Under the pieces are notes generated by a model. That model was not told where the DNA came from. It worked only from the letters and a program-made list of their open reading frames with translations, and made no database searches. From Levilactobacillus andaensis (GTDB lineage: Bacteria; Bacillota; Bacilli; Lactobacillales; Lactobacillaceae), in NCBI RefSeq assembly GCF_016861695.1, contig NZ_BOLP01000007.1, positions 86,197 to 150,196 on the forward strand: a stretch of 64,000 nucleotides of DNA. Reading direction: 5' to 3'. Below are positions 51,975-61,117 of this stretch, piece by piece (within the stretch, counting starts at the first letter, position 1; each line of letters opens with the position of its first letter). The translations under genes were made by a program, and so were the position numbers.

Positions 51975-53294
51975 ATGCAACAGGAATCGTTATTCTCAGG
52001 TCAGCCGCAAAATACGCCGTTGGCTAGTCGCGTGCGACCAAAGGATCTGGACCAGTTTGTCGGGCAGCAGCACTTGCTCGGAACCGGGAAGATTCTTCGA
52101 GAAATCATTGAAAATGACCAAGTCTCGTCGATGATTTTCTGGGGCCCACCGGGTGTCGGTAAGACGACCTTGGCGGAGATTATTGCGCGCAAGACCCAGT
52201 CGAGTTTTTTGAGTTTTAGTGCGGTTGATAGCAGTATCAGTAAAATTAAAAAGATTATGAAACAGGCGGAGTTGGACCGTGAGATTGGTCAGCGGACGAT
52301 GGTGTTTGTCGACGAAATTCACCGCTTTAACAAAGCCCAGCAGGATGCGTTTCTGCCGTACGTCGAGCGCGGGAGTATCATCTTGATTGGCGCGACGACA
52401 GAAAACCCATCGTTCGAGATCAATTCCGCGCTGTTGTCACGGTGTAAGGTATTTGTCCTGAAGGCGTTGAAGCAAGCGGACATTGTCAAATTGGTGGAGA
52501 ACGCCCTCAGCAATCCCGATGGTTTTGGCAAACAGACCATTAAGATTGGTCAGGATGAAATCCAAGCCATTGCCCATTTTGCGGACGGGGATGCGCGGAT
52601 GGCTTTGAATACGCTAGAAATGGCCATTTTGAATGGTGAAAAGGTCGATGACACGACCACGGTCACCATGGAAAACCTCGGCCAACTGATTACCAAAAAA
52701 TTCGTATTGTACGATAAAAACGGCGAGGAGCACTACAACATCATTTCCGCGCTGCATAAATCCATGCGTAATAGCGACACGGATGCTGCCATTTACTGGC
52801 TGTCGCGGATGCTGGAAGGCGGGGAAGACCCGTTGTACATCGCGCGCCGGTTAGTCAGATTTGCTAGTGAAGACGTTGGGTTGGCGGACACGAACGCACT
52901 GAACGTGGCCATCAACGTGTTCCAGGCCTGCCAATTTCTCGGCATGCCTGAGTGCGACGTTCATCTGGTGGAGGCGGTGACCTACCTGTCGCTGGCGCCG
53001 AAGTCCAACGCCATTTACAAGGCGCGGTTGGCCGCAGCCAAGGATGTCAAACAGACGGCAAATGATCCGGTGCCGCTACAAATTCGCAATGCACCAACTA
53101 AGCTGATGAAAGACTTAGGGTATGGTAAGGGTTACGAATTGGCGCACTATGCCAAGGATAAATTGACGACGATGAAGACCATGCCGCCATCTTTGGAAGG
53201 CCACACGTACTATTTGCCGACAAGCGAAGGCAACGAGCGGCGGTTCAAGGACCGGTTGGAACAAATCAAGGCTTGGCATCAGCAACATGGCTAA
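51975..53294 (+). CDS. rarA: Replication-associated recombination protein A (MgsA/RarA)
   Basis: 439 residues, AAA+ ATPase of the clamp-loader group. Walker A FWGPPGVGKTTLAE, Walker B MVFVDEIHRFNK, sensor 1 LIGATTENPSFE, then the C-terminal MgsA domain (ALHKSMRNSDTDAAIYWLSR, LARRL-type helices). Acts at stalled forks with SSB. It is next to the CRISPR array but unrelated to it. Terminator follows. Confidence 0.95.
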   Translation: MQQESLFSGQPQNTPLASRVRPKDLDQFVGQQHLLGTGKILREIIENDQVSSMIFWGPPGVGKTTLAEIIARKTQSSFLSFSAVDSSISKIKKIMKQAELDREIGQRTMVFVDEIHRFNKAQQDAFLPYVERGSIILIGATTENPSFEINSALLSRCKVFVLKALKQADIVKLVENALSNPDGFGKQTIKIGQDEIQAIAHFADGDARMALNTLEMAILNGEKVDDTTTVTMENLGQLITKKFVLYDKNGEEHYNIISALHKSMRNSDTDAAIYWLSRMLEGGEDPLYIARRLVRFASEDVGLADTNALNVAINVFQACQFLGMPECDVHLVEAVTYLSLAPKSNAIYKARLAAAKDVKQTANDPVPLQIRNAPTKLMKDLGYGKGYELAHYAKDKLTTMKTMPPSLEGHTYYLPTSEGNERRFKDRLEQIKAWHQQHG

Positions 53295-53298
53295 GCAG

Positions 53299-53334
53299 AC
53301 AAAAGGTGCTCTCACGAGGAGGGCACCTTTTTTG
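53299..53334 (+). terminator. Terminator after rarA
   Basis: AAGGTGCTC / GAGGGCACCTT with T-run. Confidence 0.85.
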
Positions 53335-53348
53335 GCACGTAATTTTAG

Positions 53349-53777
53349 TTAAACGAGCGGCTTGTTGCGGTCAAAGGTCACATCCATTGGCCGAATAACG
53401 GACCAGGTTGAGTGGACCACTTTCCAGTCGTCGCCCTCGCGCTGATAGACTTCAATACAGTTGTAGCGCATGTCGTTCAGCGAAGTTTTTGCAAACAACT
53501 GGTAAGTCAGAATCGCCATGTCGCTGCTGGCCTGAACGCGGGGCGCAACGAAGTCATAGGTGTCGGCGAAGAGCTTGCCCTCAACGTTGGCGAGCACGAA
53601 GTCTTTGATGGCGGCATAGGTATCGACCCGCTCCGGTTTGAAACTGTCGAAATAGGAAAAACTCTTTTGGGACCAAATCGTCAAGTAACCGGACGTATCG
53701 CCCTTGAACCATTTGTCCAAAGCGCCCTTTTCCAATGCAATAATCTTGTCGGTTAGCGTGTTATTTTCGGTAGTCAT
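53349..53777 (-). CDS. SnoaL/NTF2-like protein
   Basis: 142 residues from the ATG at 53777 (AAAGGAG upstream); the frame opens 24 nt earlier. Cone-shaped NTF2/SnoaL fold pattern: ALEKGALDKWFKGDTSGYL at the N-terminus and CIEVYQREGDDWKVVHSTWS at the end. Members are often small hydrolases or ligand binders; no active residues can be assigned. Confidence 0.75.
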   Translation of the reverse strand: MTTENNTLTDKIIALEKGALDKWFKGDTSGYLTIWSQKSFSYFDSFKPERVDTYAAIKDFVLANVEGKLFADTYDFVAPRVQASSDMAILTYQLFAKTSLNDMRYNCIEVYQREGDDWKVVHSTWSVIRPMDVTFDRNKPLV

Positions 53778-53854
53778 TAGTTTTCTCCTTTGATAAATCA
53801 TGATGACCTTAGTGTAAGCTATGCCGTAACGTTACAGTCAAGGGAGAAGTCAGA

Positions 53855-54356
53855 CTAGTGTGTTTCACGTGGAACATTAGCTGCTGCTAGGGCGTAGACG
53901 GCCATTTTGGTCGGTGTGCCAGCCAGGTTCTCCTCGGAAATGTAACGTTGAAACTGAAAGTCGTGACGTTCCAGTAGTCGTTGGGATGGCAGATTGGTTG
54001 CGGCGGTGTAGCAATCTAGTCGCTGTAAATGGAGCCTGGTAAATGCAAACTGAACGGTTTTCTAGTGCGGTCGCCATGTAACCGTGGCCCTGATCCTGTG
54101 GGAGGAGACCGTAAGCCAACTCGGCGGTGGTCCGTTGCACGTTGAAGCCCCAGATGGCGATGTTGCCGATGGGCTGCGACTCATGGAGAATGACCCAGGA
54201 GATTCTAGCGAGCAGGGCGGTCAGATGGGATTGAGTGGCCTGTAGCGAGGTATCAGGTGTGCGGCCTTCCGCCAAGGCAATCTGGGCATTGGTCCGATAG
54301 GTATGATAGAAATCTAAGTCGTCTGGTTGCGGGGCACGTCGCGTGATGAGTGGCAT
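53855..54356 (-). pseudogene. RimJ/RimL-type GNAT with frameshift
   Basis: Residues 1-98 read as a normal acetyltransferase (MPLITRRAPQPDDLDFYHTY, GLLPQDQGHGYMATAL). After that the open frame turns to noise and ends at 53877, while the +1 frame continues KTVQFAFTRLHLQRLDCYTA, SQRLLERHDFQFQRY and KMAVYALAAANVPRETH to TAG at 53855. One extra base near 54060 explains it. The last codons of the true frame coincide with a parS site. Confidence 0.75.
53861..53876 (-). other. parS site 6
   Basis: TGTTTCACGTGGAACA. It forms the codons Asn-Val-Pro-Arg-Glu-Thr of the intact GNAT frame. Confidence 0.85.
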
Positions 54357-54421
54357 GGGAAAGGACCTCCTAAGTTGACCTCATTTTCTATCAAATCAAG
54401 GTACAGAGCAAGTGGCATTGA

Positions 54422-54478
54422 AAAGACGTCACGGTCGACTATCGAATGGGGATAGCTGACCGGTGACGTCTATTTTAA
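54422..54478 (-). terminator. Terminator of the DUF2075 gene
   Basis: AGACGTCAC and GGTC / GACC with CTATC / GATAG inside; T-run on the minus strand. Confidence 0.8.
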
Positions 54479-54484
54479 AATCCG

Positions 54485-55654
54485 TTATTTTCCAGTTTCC
54501 GCCAATTCAAGCAGGCGTTTCCGAAGAGCGTCGTCGTAAGCGGTCAGGTAGAGGCCGTACTTACCGCGCTTCATGAGCACGTTGAGGACGTTGGCGATGA
54601 ACACCTTGTATTCGTCGCGGGTGAACTGCCTATCCTTGCGTTTCTTGAAAATTTCCTTGTGAGAATACTTTTCAGGAATGATGGTCATCGTGTCGGTCTT
54701 GGGGTCATAGCCAAACGAGGGGCCGATGATCATGCCCACGTAGTTCAGGTCGAAGCCTTGCAACGTGTAGATCGTGCCAACCTGGGTGATGGAACCTTCA
54801 CGCTTGGCCCAGTGCGTCCGTTGCGGGTCCCACTCGTCCCATGGCAGGCTGAAGCTGTCCATTTCGACGTTGTGGCGCCCGTCGATTCGAGGGAAGCCGG
54901 AGGTGGCGACGACTCGGCTCATGCCGTATTCCTTATTGCGCTTCTTGATATTTTCGAAGAGCTCGCCGGCGGTATCGAACAGTTTAAATTCAAAATCGCT
55001 GTTGTCGGGGAAGGGTTTCAAAGGTTTTTCAGCACTCAAATCGTCCATCCAGGCCACTTGTTCGTCGCTTGCGACCATTCGGTATTGGAAGTTCATGTCA
55101 AACGACTTGTGGGGGTGTGACCCAATCGTCTTGAACAGCAGGTCCTTGTCCCAGTACATCTTGGACTGGAAGACTTGCTCGAAGTCATAGACGACCACGA
55201 CCACTTTAGCCAAATTCATCAGATCAGTCAGCTGATTTTGACCGCGGTAATGCGCGTACGGTTCCGACTTGGAGTAGAGAAGGTGCGCTTCATCGACGAA
55301 AATGATGTCGTATTTCTTGTTGTTCTTTTGCGCGTAGTTAATTAAAGAAGTTGGCCGCCGAATGTCACTAGCTTTCATGTTTGGAATCGACTCGGCGAGG
55401 TCCTGGTAAGCCTTGTACAGCTCAGGATGATTGACGACCAGGGAGGTCTTGTAGCGATGGTCGGTCATGTATTGCCGAACCAGCTCCATCAAAACGACCG
55501 ATTTCCCAGTCCCGGCAGCGCCTTGGATGATGGCAACGGAAGATGTGTCGCCGGTCAGCCCCTGCTTGATGTAGTCATTGATGTTCGTGATGACGTGCTT
55601 TTGATCGTCAGACAGGTCGTCGACGAAAAATTGTGCTTTTAAAATTTTATTCAT
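54485..55654 (-). CDS. DUF2075 ATPase/helicase-like protein
   Basis: 389 residues from the ATG at 55654 (GGAG 7 nt upstream); the frame opens 75 nt earlier without support. Walker A IIQGAAGTGKSVVLMEL, Walker B DIIFVDEAHLLY, then NFQYRM and a C-terminal motif TIYTLQGFDLNYVGMIIG typical of superfamily-1-like helicases. DUF2075 proteins are often near defence or phage genes, but no partner is adjacent here. Single gene with a good terminator. Confidence 0.85.
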   Translation of the reverse strand: MNKILKAQFFVDDLSDDQKHVITNINDYIKQGLTGDTSSVAIIQGAAGTGKSVVLMELVRQYMTDHRYKTSLVVNHPELYKAYQDLAESIPNMKASDIRRPTSLINYAQKNNKKYDIIFVDEAHLLYSKSEPYAHYRGQNQLTDLMNLAKVVVVVYDFEQVFQSKMYWDKDLLFKTIGSHPHKSFDMNFQYRMVASDEQVAWMDDLSAEKPLKPFPDNSDFEFKLFDTAGELFENIKKRNKEYGMSRVVATSGFPRIDGRHNVEMDSFSLPWDEWDPQRTHWAKREGSITQVGTIYTLQGFDLNYVGMIIGPSFGYDPKTDTMTIIPEKYSHKEIFKKRKDRQFTRDEYKVFIANVLNVLMKRGKYGLYLTAYDDALRKRLLELAETGK

Positions 55655-55846
55655 TCTGGAACTCCTTATGCAGTCATTGCTTTGACGTGGGCGGTGGTTG
55701 AGGTGCCTGCGGAGAAAGCTATTGTCCATTATAGCAGGTAAATGTGGGGGCGCTGGAAATTATTGGGAGTTGTGAGCTGGGGAATCAAAGTTCTTGAGAA
55801 TCAAATAGGTTAGGGAATGAATTTATATGCGAGAATACCAACGTAG

Positions 55847-55895
55847 AAAGCCTCTAAAGTTATTCTGTGTAGGCAGATAACTTTAGAGGCTTTCT
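55847..55895. terminator. Bidirectional hairpin
   Basis: GAAAGCCTCTAAAGTTAT / ATAACTTTAGAGGCTTTC, perfect 18 bp with a 13-nt loop. Confidence 0.8.
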
Positions 55896-55907
55896 AGATT
55901 TAGCAGG

Positions 55908-56369
55908 CTACTTTTTGTAGAACCAAGCGGAATATTTCACTTTAGGTGACCAAGTATATTTGTACTTAATCTTGTTGCCTTGTTTGACGATTTGCAGATG
56001 ATCGTTGTGACCGAAGCCACTGGATTTGCCGCTCACACCGTGACCACCGAGAAAACGATAGGTGTGTTTACCAATTTTAGTATATCGTGGATGAGCAAAG
56101 AAGAAGTAAGGATCGACAAGCTCCCCCTTCTTTGAGTAGTACATGTTATAAAATGAGTCCTTAGTAATTTTGAGTCTAATGCTACCGGGCCCTTTTTCAG
56201 ACCAATCTTTTGGAAACTTTTTGATTGGATGTGACCAATTTCCACGTAAAGCGGCGGGCATACCTTTGTGTCCAGTGGCTGCTTGTGTAGATTGATTAGA
56301 CATTGGTGTGATGAGTGATAAACCTAAAGTGACAGATGCAATCAGAATCGATGTTTTAATTTTATCCAT
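55908..56369 (-). CDS. Secreted protein of unknown function, 153 residues
   Basis: Signal peptide ending QSTQAA at about 32, then MPAALRGNWSHP, a beta-rich mature part with many Lys/Tyr/His (YTWSPKVKYSAWFYKK end). The GNW opening and even strands look like a small lipocalin- or wall-binding-like fold, as inference only. AAGGAGG precedes the ATG. A terminator hairpin lies just after the gene. Confidence 0.65.
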   Translation of the reverse strand: MDKIKTSILIASVTLGLSLITPMSNQSTQAATGHKGMPAALRGNWSHPIKKFPKDWSEKGPGSIRLKITKDSFYNMYYSKKGELVDPYFFFAHPRYTKIGKHTYRFLGGHGVSGKSSGFGHNDHLQIVKQGNKIKYKYTWSPKVKYSAWFYKK

Positions 56370-56614
56370 GAATAGATTTCCTCCTTAACTTGTTCAGTAT
56401 ACGTATAGAGGTTGTGGGGAATCAAAAGCAGAAGTACACGCGTTTTTCCTTGTAAATTGCCAGAGAGAATTCGAGAGGTTTAATTGATAGTCGGGCAGGT
56501 CCCTTGTTGCTAACGAAAGTGTGGTGGGGTATGGTTTAGGAAGTAGAATGGTTAATTATGAGGTGCTGGTTCAAGCTGGTTGTAATCGTTTTAAAAGAAA
56601 GGTCGAAAGCTACC

Positions 56615-57556
56615 ATGAAACGTCAAGAAATTATAAATTGTCTCCGTTGGGCAGTTGTTGCTGATGCACTTGGAGTACCGGCTGAAATGAGAAAACGTGG
56701 GACCTATCCAGAGATTACGGCGATGCAAGCGAGTGGTTTTTGGCAGCAGCCGGCTGGAAGTTGGTCAGACGATACGTCGATGACACTTTGTTTACTAGAG
56801 AATCTAACTACTGGCGGAGATTACGACGATATTATGCAACGCTTTGAGAGCTATATGCGATATGGGACTAACACACCCCGTGGAGAAATTTTTGATATTG
56901 GTCGGACGTGTGCCCATGCTGTTCGAAATTTTGCGGTCAATCAAATAACGCCGTTGAAATGTGGGGATGCCTCACCAGAAGCTAACGGGAATGGGGATCT
57001 GATGCGTATTGCACCCCTAGCTATTGTGTTGCAGCATGAGTCAGAAGTGGCTAATCGCTTTGAACTAGCGCGTGATTATACAGTATTGACTCATCGACAC
57101 GCGCGTTCCGTGGTAGGCAGTTTTATTTTTCTTGAGCTACTGCATTATATTCTTAATGGCTGGACGCTGGTACAAGCAATAACGATGACACAGCCTATTT
57201 TGAACGGATTTTTAAAGAGAACAGAGTACGCCGCAGAAATTCCGTATTATCAACCGTTATTTGATATAGAATTTAGTCAGATGCCAGCAGAGGCTGTTCG
57301 AACATCTGGGTACGTTGTGGATACGCTACTGGCGGCTATTTGGCTAGTTTTGAATCAAAAGACGCCAAAACGGGTTATTTTGAAAGCTGTTAATTTTGGT
57401 GGAGATACGGACACTATTGCGACAGTTGCGGCGTCTTTGGCAATTACTGAAAACCCAACTGTGTCGGTCGACTCCGAATGGTGGAGCCAAACGTTAAGTA
57501 CGGAGTTTCTAAATCAGAAATTTTCAGAATTTGCGGATAAATTTGCCAACGATTAA
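56615..57556 (+). CDS. ADP-ribosylglycohydrolase family protein
   Basis: 313 residues from the ATG at 56615; the frame opens 57 nt earlier. DraG-type metal site: GSWSDDTSMTLCLLENL near 50-66, NGNGDLMRIAPLA in the middle and NFGGDTDTIATVAASLA near the end. Removes ADP-ribose from protein or small-molecule substrates. No ADP-ribosyltransferase is adjacent. Weak RBS (AAAGGTCG, 9-10 nt upstream). Confidence 0.85.
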   Translation: MKRQEIINCLRWAVVADALGVPAEMRKRGTYPEITAMQASGFWQQPAGSWSDDTSMTLCLLENLTTGGDYDDIMQRFESYMRYGTNTPRGEIFDIGRTCAHAVRNFAVNQITPLKCGDASPEANGNGDLMRIAPLAIVLQHESEVANRFELARDYTVLTHRHARSVVGSFIFLELLHYILNGWTLVQAITMTQPILNGFLKRTEYAAEIPYYQPLFDIEFSQMPAEAVRTSGYVVDTLLAAIWLVLNQKTPKRVILKAVNFGGDTDTIATVAASLAITENPTVSVDSEWWSQTLSTEFLNQKFSEFADKFAND

Positions 57557-57620
57557 TGTTGATATCCTAGGTCTAGGAATAACGGGTATAAATTGAAGCG
57601 AAGTAAATTTTTCTGTGGAA

Positions 57621-58045
57621 ATGACTCAGATGAAAGTTAAATTAAGTGATATGGTAGATGCAATCGAGTCTACGGATGACGAAACGCATTATTACTACAA
57701 CATGGATAGTGGCGAAATCCTGTTTATTAACGATGAAATTAGTGAGGATAGCGAAAAAGAAGAGTTAGAAGAAAATTTTGATCGGTATATCAGGTTGCCA
57801 TCGAAATATGACATTAATGATTATCAGATTATGGAACAGTTTATCTGGAGCTTGTCGGATGAGGGCAACAGAATCGACTGGAAAACGGAATTAGTGGTCG
57901 TGGTGCTTTTCGGCGCTTTCGTGAGCTGACGGATGAGTTTGGCTTGACGCAGAAGTGGTATGATTTCCGCGCGTCTACATATCAGCGGATTGTCAGCGAA
58001 TGGTGTCAGGATAACCACGTTGAGTTGGTTGATGATTATAAGTAA
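57621..58045 (+). pseudogene. UPF0158 family protein with frameshift
   Basis: The first frame reads MTQMKVKLSDMVDAIESTDD to DRYIRLPSKYDINDYQIMEQ and FIWSLSDEGNRID, then loses family character. Another frame resumes with SGRGAFRRFRELTDEFGLTQ, KWYDFRASTYQRIVSEWC to LVDDYK and TAA at 58043. Both halves are UPF0158. The shift is near 57875-57880 (one base missing or two extra). Function of the family unknown. A fossil of its 3' part lies at 62187. Confidence 0.7.
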
Positions 58046-58050
58046 ATGTA

Positions 58051-58100
58051 AATGGTCTCTCTGACTTGGATTTTTTTCCAAGCTAGAGAGACCATTTTTT
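58051..58100. terminator. Bidirectional terminator
   Basis: AATGGTCTCTCT and ACTTGG / CCAAG and AGAGAGACCATT with T-run after; serves the UPF0158 gene and the convergent phosphatase. Confidence 0.85.
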
Positions 58101-58114
58101 AATATAAGATTTGA

Positions 58115-59779
58115 TTAATGGACATGATGTGTATTGGGTTTAACCATCAGGACATCTTTTAGCAAAATCCAGCGCTTCTTTCCATGAGGACTTTGAACTT
58201 CAATATAGTTCTTGAGCTTGCCATTGACACTGATTTTGGCGCGCTTGATCATTTTCCACTTGGCCTTTGGATGCAGCCCGGTTTTACCAGACGTCCCAAC
58301 TTTATGCTTTAAATGAAGATCGAAGAAGTAAGCACGGTGAGACTTTAGGTGAACAAATTTCGCGTGTTTGATTTTCTTGATGGAGAAGATTTTTACTTTA
58401 ATCTTTCGAGATTTTTGAGACTTAGGTCGGGTGTAGGTTGTGCTGGGGTTTTGAATGGATTCTACCGGCTGAATCACAGGCTTTTTCGTTGATTCAGGTT
58501 TTGATGTTGCATTTGGCGTATGTGGATTCGGCACAACTGGTTTTGAAGGTGAGGGCTTTGCAGTATTTGGAATAGAAGGTTTCTCAGGTCCTGGTTTCAC
58601 GGCACTTGGAGTAGCGGGCTTCTCAGGTCCTGGTTTTACAGCGCTTGGAGTAGAGGGTTTTTCAGGTCCTGGTTTCACAGCACTTGGAATTGAGGGCTTC
58701 TCAGCTCCTGGATTCACAGTACTTGGAATAGAGGGCTTTTCAGCTCCAGGCTTTACAGTGCTTGGGGTAGAGGGCTTCTCAGGACCCGGTTTTACAGTAC
58801 TTGGAATGGAAGGCGTTTCAGAACCAGATGTTACATTGTTTGGTCCAATTGGTTTTTCAGTTGGCTTGGTCATTCCAGAAGCGACTAAGTACTTAGCCTT
58901 CAGGGCGTCTTGTTGGGCTGCACCGAAGTTTAGCCCATCCTTACTAGTGATGTAGTTTTCCATGCCACCGAATCGTTCATCAATTTGACTAAAGTAGGTT
59001 TTAAGCCAAGCGTAGTTGACCTTCTTATCGACATAGTTGTTGGACATCAAGTAGTCGTTAATGATGTCTTGATTACTCATTCCCAGGACAGACATTAAAA
59101 TGACCGTTGCGATTCCAGTTCGGTCGTTACCGTGTTTACAGTGGTATAGGACGGGAGCTTCAGCAGACAGCAGATCAGTCAAGAAGTCATGATAGCCGGT
59201 TAATGCGGTACGACTAAATGCGATTGAGCCACCATTTTTTCGATTGTAGTGGTCGCCCCCGGATAAAGCATCGTCATCTTCTTTAGAGTAAATAGAGTCA
59301 ACTTTAGACTTAGCTTGGCCAATAGGTGCATCAATCTTTGAAAGGTGGGCTTGGGGTGTTCTTAGATCAATGATTAGGCCAATTTTGAAGCTTGCAAGTT
59401 TAGCGGCATCCTCGTTATTAAGCTTCGTTATCTGCGCCGAGCGAAACAAAGTTCCGGGTTTGATCTTCTTAGTTTTGTCCTTAGTTAGATAACCGCCTAA
59501 ATCACGAGTGTTGGCGTTGTATCCTTTTTTATCTTTTGACAGTGCGATTCGTGAGCCAGGTTGGCCATTTGCTGGTACAGGGGGAAGAGCCATGGCTTCT
59601 GGCATCTTCGCACCATTCATAATTGGCGCTAAATCTGGATCAACTGGGTTGGGCACGTTGGTTGCCGGCTGGTCAGTTGGAATCGTTGCGGCCAGACTAG
59701 TTACGACGGGCGTTCCCATACCCATTAGCGTTAGGGTCAGCATGCTAAGACTTAAAGTGCGGTGTAGGTGATGAGTCAT
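58115..59779 (-). CDS. Secreted tyrosine phosphatase with repeat linker and basic wall-binding-like C-terminus
   Basis: 554 residues. Signal peptide to about 31. Phosphatase domain 75-305: RDLGGY, LFRSAQ and the P-loop HCKHGNDRTG (Cys214, Arg220), with IIDLRTP. Residues 323-413 are seven 13-residue Pro-rich repeats (PSTPSTVKPGPEK type). The last 110 residues are very basic with KNYIEVQSPHGKKRWILLKD, similar to lactobacillus wall-binding modules. Family includes extracellular dual-specificity phosphatases that act on phosphotyrosine or phosphoinositides. Confidence 0.85.
   Translation of the reverse strand: MTHHLHRTLSLSMLTLTLMGMGTPVVTSLAATIPTDQPATNVPNPVDPDLAPIMNGAKMPEAMALPPVPANGQPGSRIALSKDKKGYNANTRDLGGYLTKDKTKKIKPGTLFRSAQITKLNNEDAAKLASFKIGLIIDLRTPQAHLSKIDAPIGQAKSKVDSIYSKEDDDALSGGDHYNRKNGGSIAFSRTALTGYHDFLTDLLSAEAPVLYHCKHGNDRTGIATVILMSVLGMSNQDIINDYLMSNNYVDKKVNYAWLKTYFSQIDERFGGMENYITSKDGLNFGAAQQDALKAKYLVASGMTKPTEKPIGPNNVTSGSETPSIPSTVKPGPEKPSTPSTVKPGAEKPSIPSTVNPGAEKPSIPSAVKPGPEKPSTPSAVKPGPEKPATPSAVKPGPEKPSIPNTAKPSPSKPVVPNPHTPNATSKPESTKKPVIQPVESIQNPSTTYTRPKSQKSRKIKVKIFSIKKIKHAKFVHLKSHRAYFFDLHLKHKVGTSGKTGLHPKAKWKMIKRAKISVNGKLKNYIEVQSPHGKKRWILLKDVLMVKPNTHHVH
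58541..58813 (-). repeat. 39-bp tandem repeat inside the phosphatase gene
   Basis: Seven units of 39 bp coding for Pro-rich 13-residue repeats, with small differences between units. Copy number may vary between strains. Confidence 0.85.
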
Positions 59780-59940
59780 CGAAATCCTCCAGCAAGTGGT
59801 GCGTGTATTTTGGCTACTGTTTTAAGGATAGCGAACGTACGTAAGGATTTGATGGCCAGCAGGTATGGCTTTTGTAAATGATTTATTTTTTTAATTTTGA
59901 AAACGAATTATACACTAAATTAGCACCCAACACATATGGG

Positions 59941-60954
59941 CTACTCCCCAATTCGCACGACAATTTTTCCCTGGGCATGTCCTTTTTGCGAGTATTGTAG
60001 AGCTTGCGCTAGCTCCGCAAAGGGAAAGACGCGGTCCACGACTGGTCGTAGTCGATTAGACTCAATCAGCCGAGTCAGTACCATCAATTCCGAATGGCTG
60101 GGCCACATGTAGAGAAAGTGATAATGTACCTGTGTTTGTTTTTCTAAACGATGTAGTCGTTGGGTCGCCAGTCGAAATAGCCACTGTTTCCAACGGGGGA
60201 GACTAAATTCTTTGGCGAAGCGCTCGTTTGGTAATCCAGTGATGCTCACAACCTGGCCGCCTGGTTTGACGATGCGGAAAGCTTGTTCCAACTGCTTTCC
60301 ACCGAGGGTATCAAAGACGGCGTCGTAGTTCGTTAATATGTCCGCAAAGTCTTCGTGGTGGTAGTCAATCACACGATCTGCACCCAGTGATTTCACAAGG
60401 TCAATATTCTTCTGACTAGTTGTCGTGGTCACCTCCGCACCCAACTCCTTAGCGAGTTGAATGGCTAGCGTGCCAATCCCACCAGCTCCGGCCTGAATCA
60501 GAACTTTTTTTCCTGGTTGGAGGTCCATCAGGTCGTGAAGTGCTTGATAGCTGGTTAATCCAACTAAAGGAATTGCGGCCGCCTCCTCATAGCTGAGGTT
60601 AACAGGCTTGAGCGCAATATCAGCTATATCAGTGGCAAAGTATTCCGAAAACGTACCGATCCGCTGTTTGCGTGGTCGACCGTAGACGGCGTCACCTATC
60701 TTAAACTGTGTGACCTGCGTTCCCACGGCCACAATTTCACCAGCAAAGTCATTGCCAATGATCAAGGGCATTTGGTACTTGAGGAGCATTCTCATTCCGC
60801 CCGCCATAATCTTCAGGTCGACCGGGTTGATACTAGCGGCCTTGACCTTAATGAGGACGTCGTTTGGCTTGAGTAGAGGGATGGGGACGGATTCGATGGT
60901 TGGGGTCATTTGCTTATAGTGCGTAATCAGTGCTGCTTTCATCGTTTTGTGCAT
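59941..60954 (-). CDS. Zinc-independent NADP-dependent alcohol dehydrogenase/quinone oxidoreductase
   Basis: 337 residues, MDR superfamily. GroES-like domain with SINPVDLKI and GNDFAGEIVAVG; Rossmann site AGAGGIGTLAIQLAKELGAEV; no catalytic zinc Cys set. Reduces quinones or enones with NADPH. GGAG lies 8 nt before the ATG. Divergent from the ArsR-type gene across a promoter region with repeated AGTTTAAAA-type operators, so probably controlled by it. Confidence 0.88.
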   Translation of the reverse strand: MHKTMKAALITHYKQMTPTIESVPIPLLKPNDVLIKVKAASINPVDLKIMAGGMRMLLKYQMPLIIGNDFAGEIVAVGTQVTQFKIGDAVYGRPRKQRIGTFSEYFATDIADIALKPVNLSYEEAAAIPLVGLTSYQALHDLMDLQPGKKVLIQAGAGGIGTLAIQLAKELGAEVTTTTSQKNIDLVKSLGADRVIDYHHEDFADILTNYDAVFDTLGGKQLEQAFRIVKPGGQVVSITGLPNERFAKEFSLPRWKQWLFRLATQRLHRLEKQTQVHYHFLYMWPSHSELMVLTRLIESNRLRPVVDRVFPFAELAQALQYSQKGHAQGKIVVRIGE

Positions 60955-60965
60955 GATGTCTGCTC

Positions 60966-61105
60966 CTTTTAAACCGTTTATATTTTTAAACTAAGCAATG
61001 ATATATTAATCGAACAATTTTAAAATGTCAACGGATAAAACACCTGAATACAAGTGCTTGACACCGAAAATATAAAATGGTTTAATAGTTTAAAATGATA
61101 AACGA
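60966..61105. promoter_or_regulatory. Divergent promoters and operators between qor-like gene and arsR-like gene
   Basis: Plus: TTGACA (61058-61063), 17-nt spacer, TTTAAT (61081-61086). Minus: TTGACA (reverse of 61026-61031), 17-nt spacer, TAATAT. Similar AT-rich boxes GGTTTAA and AGTTTAAAA occur on both sides (60969-60992 and 61078-61095), over the start of each transcript, fitting a shared repressor. Confidence 0.65.
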
Positions 61106-61117
61106 ACGGAGAAAAAT

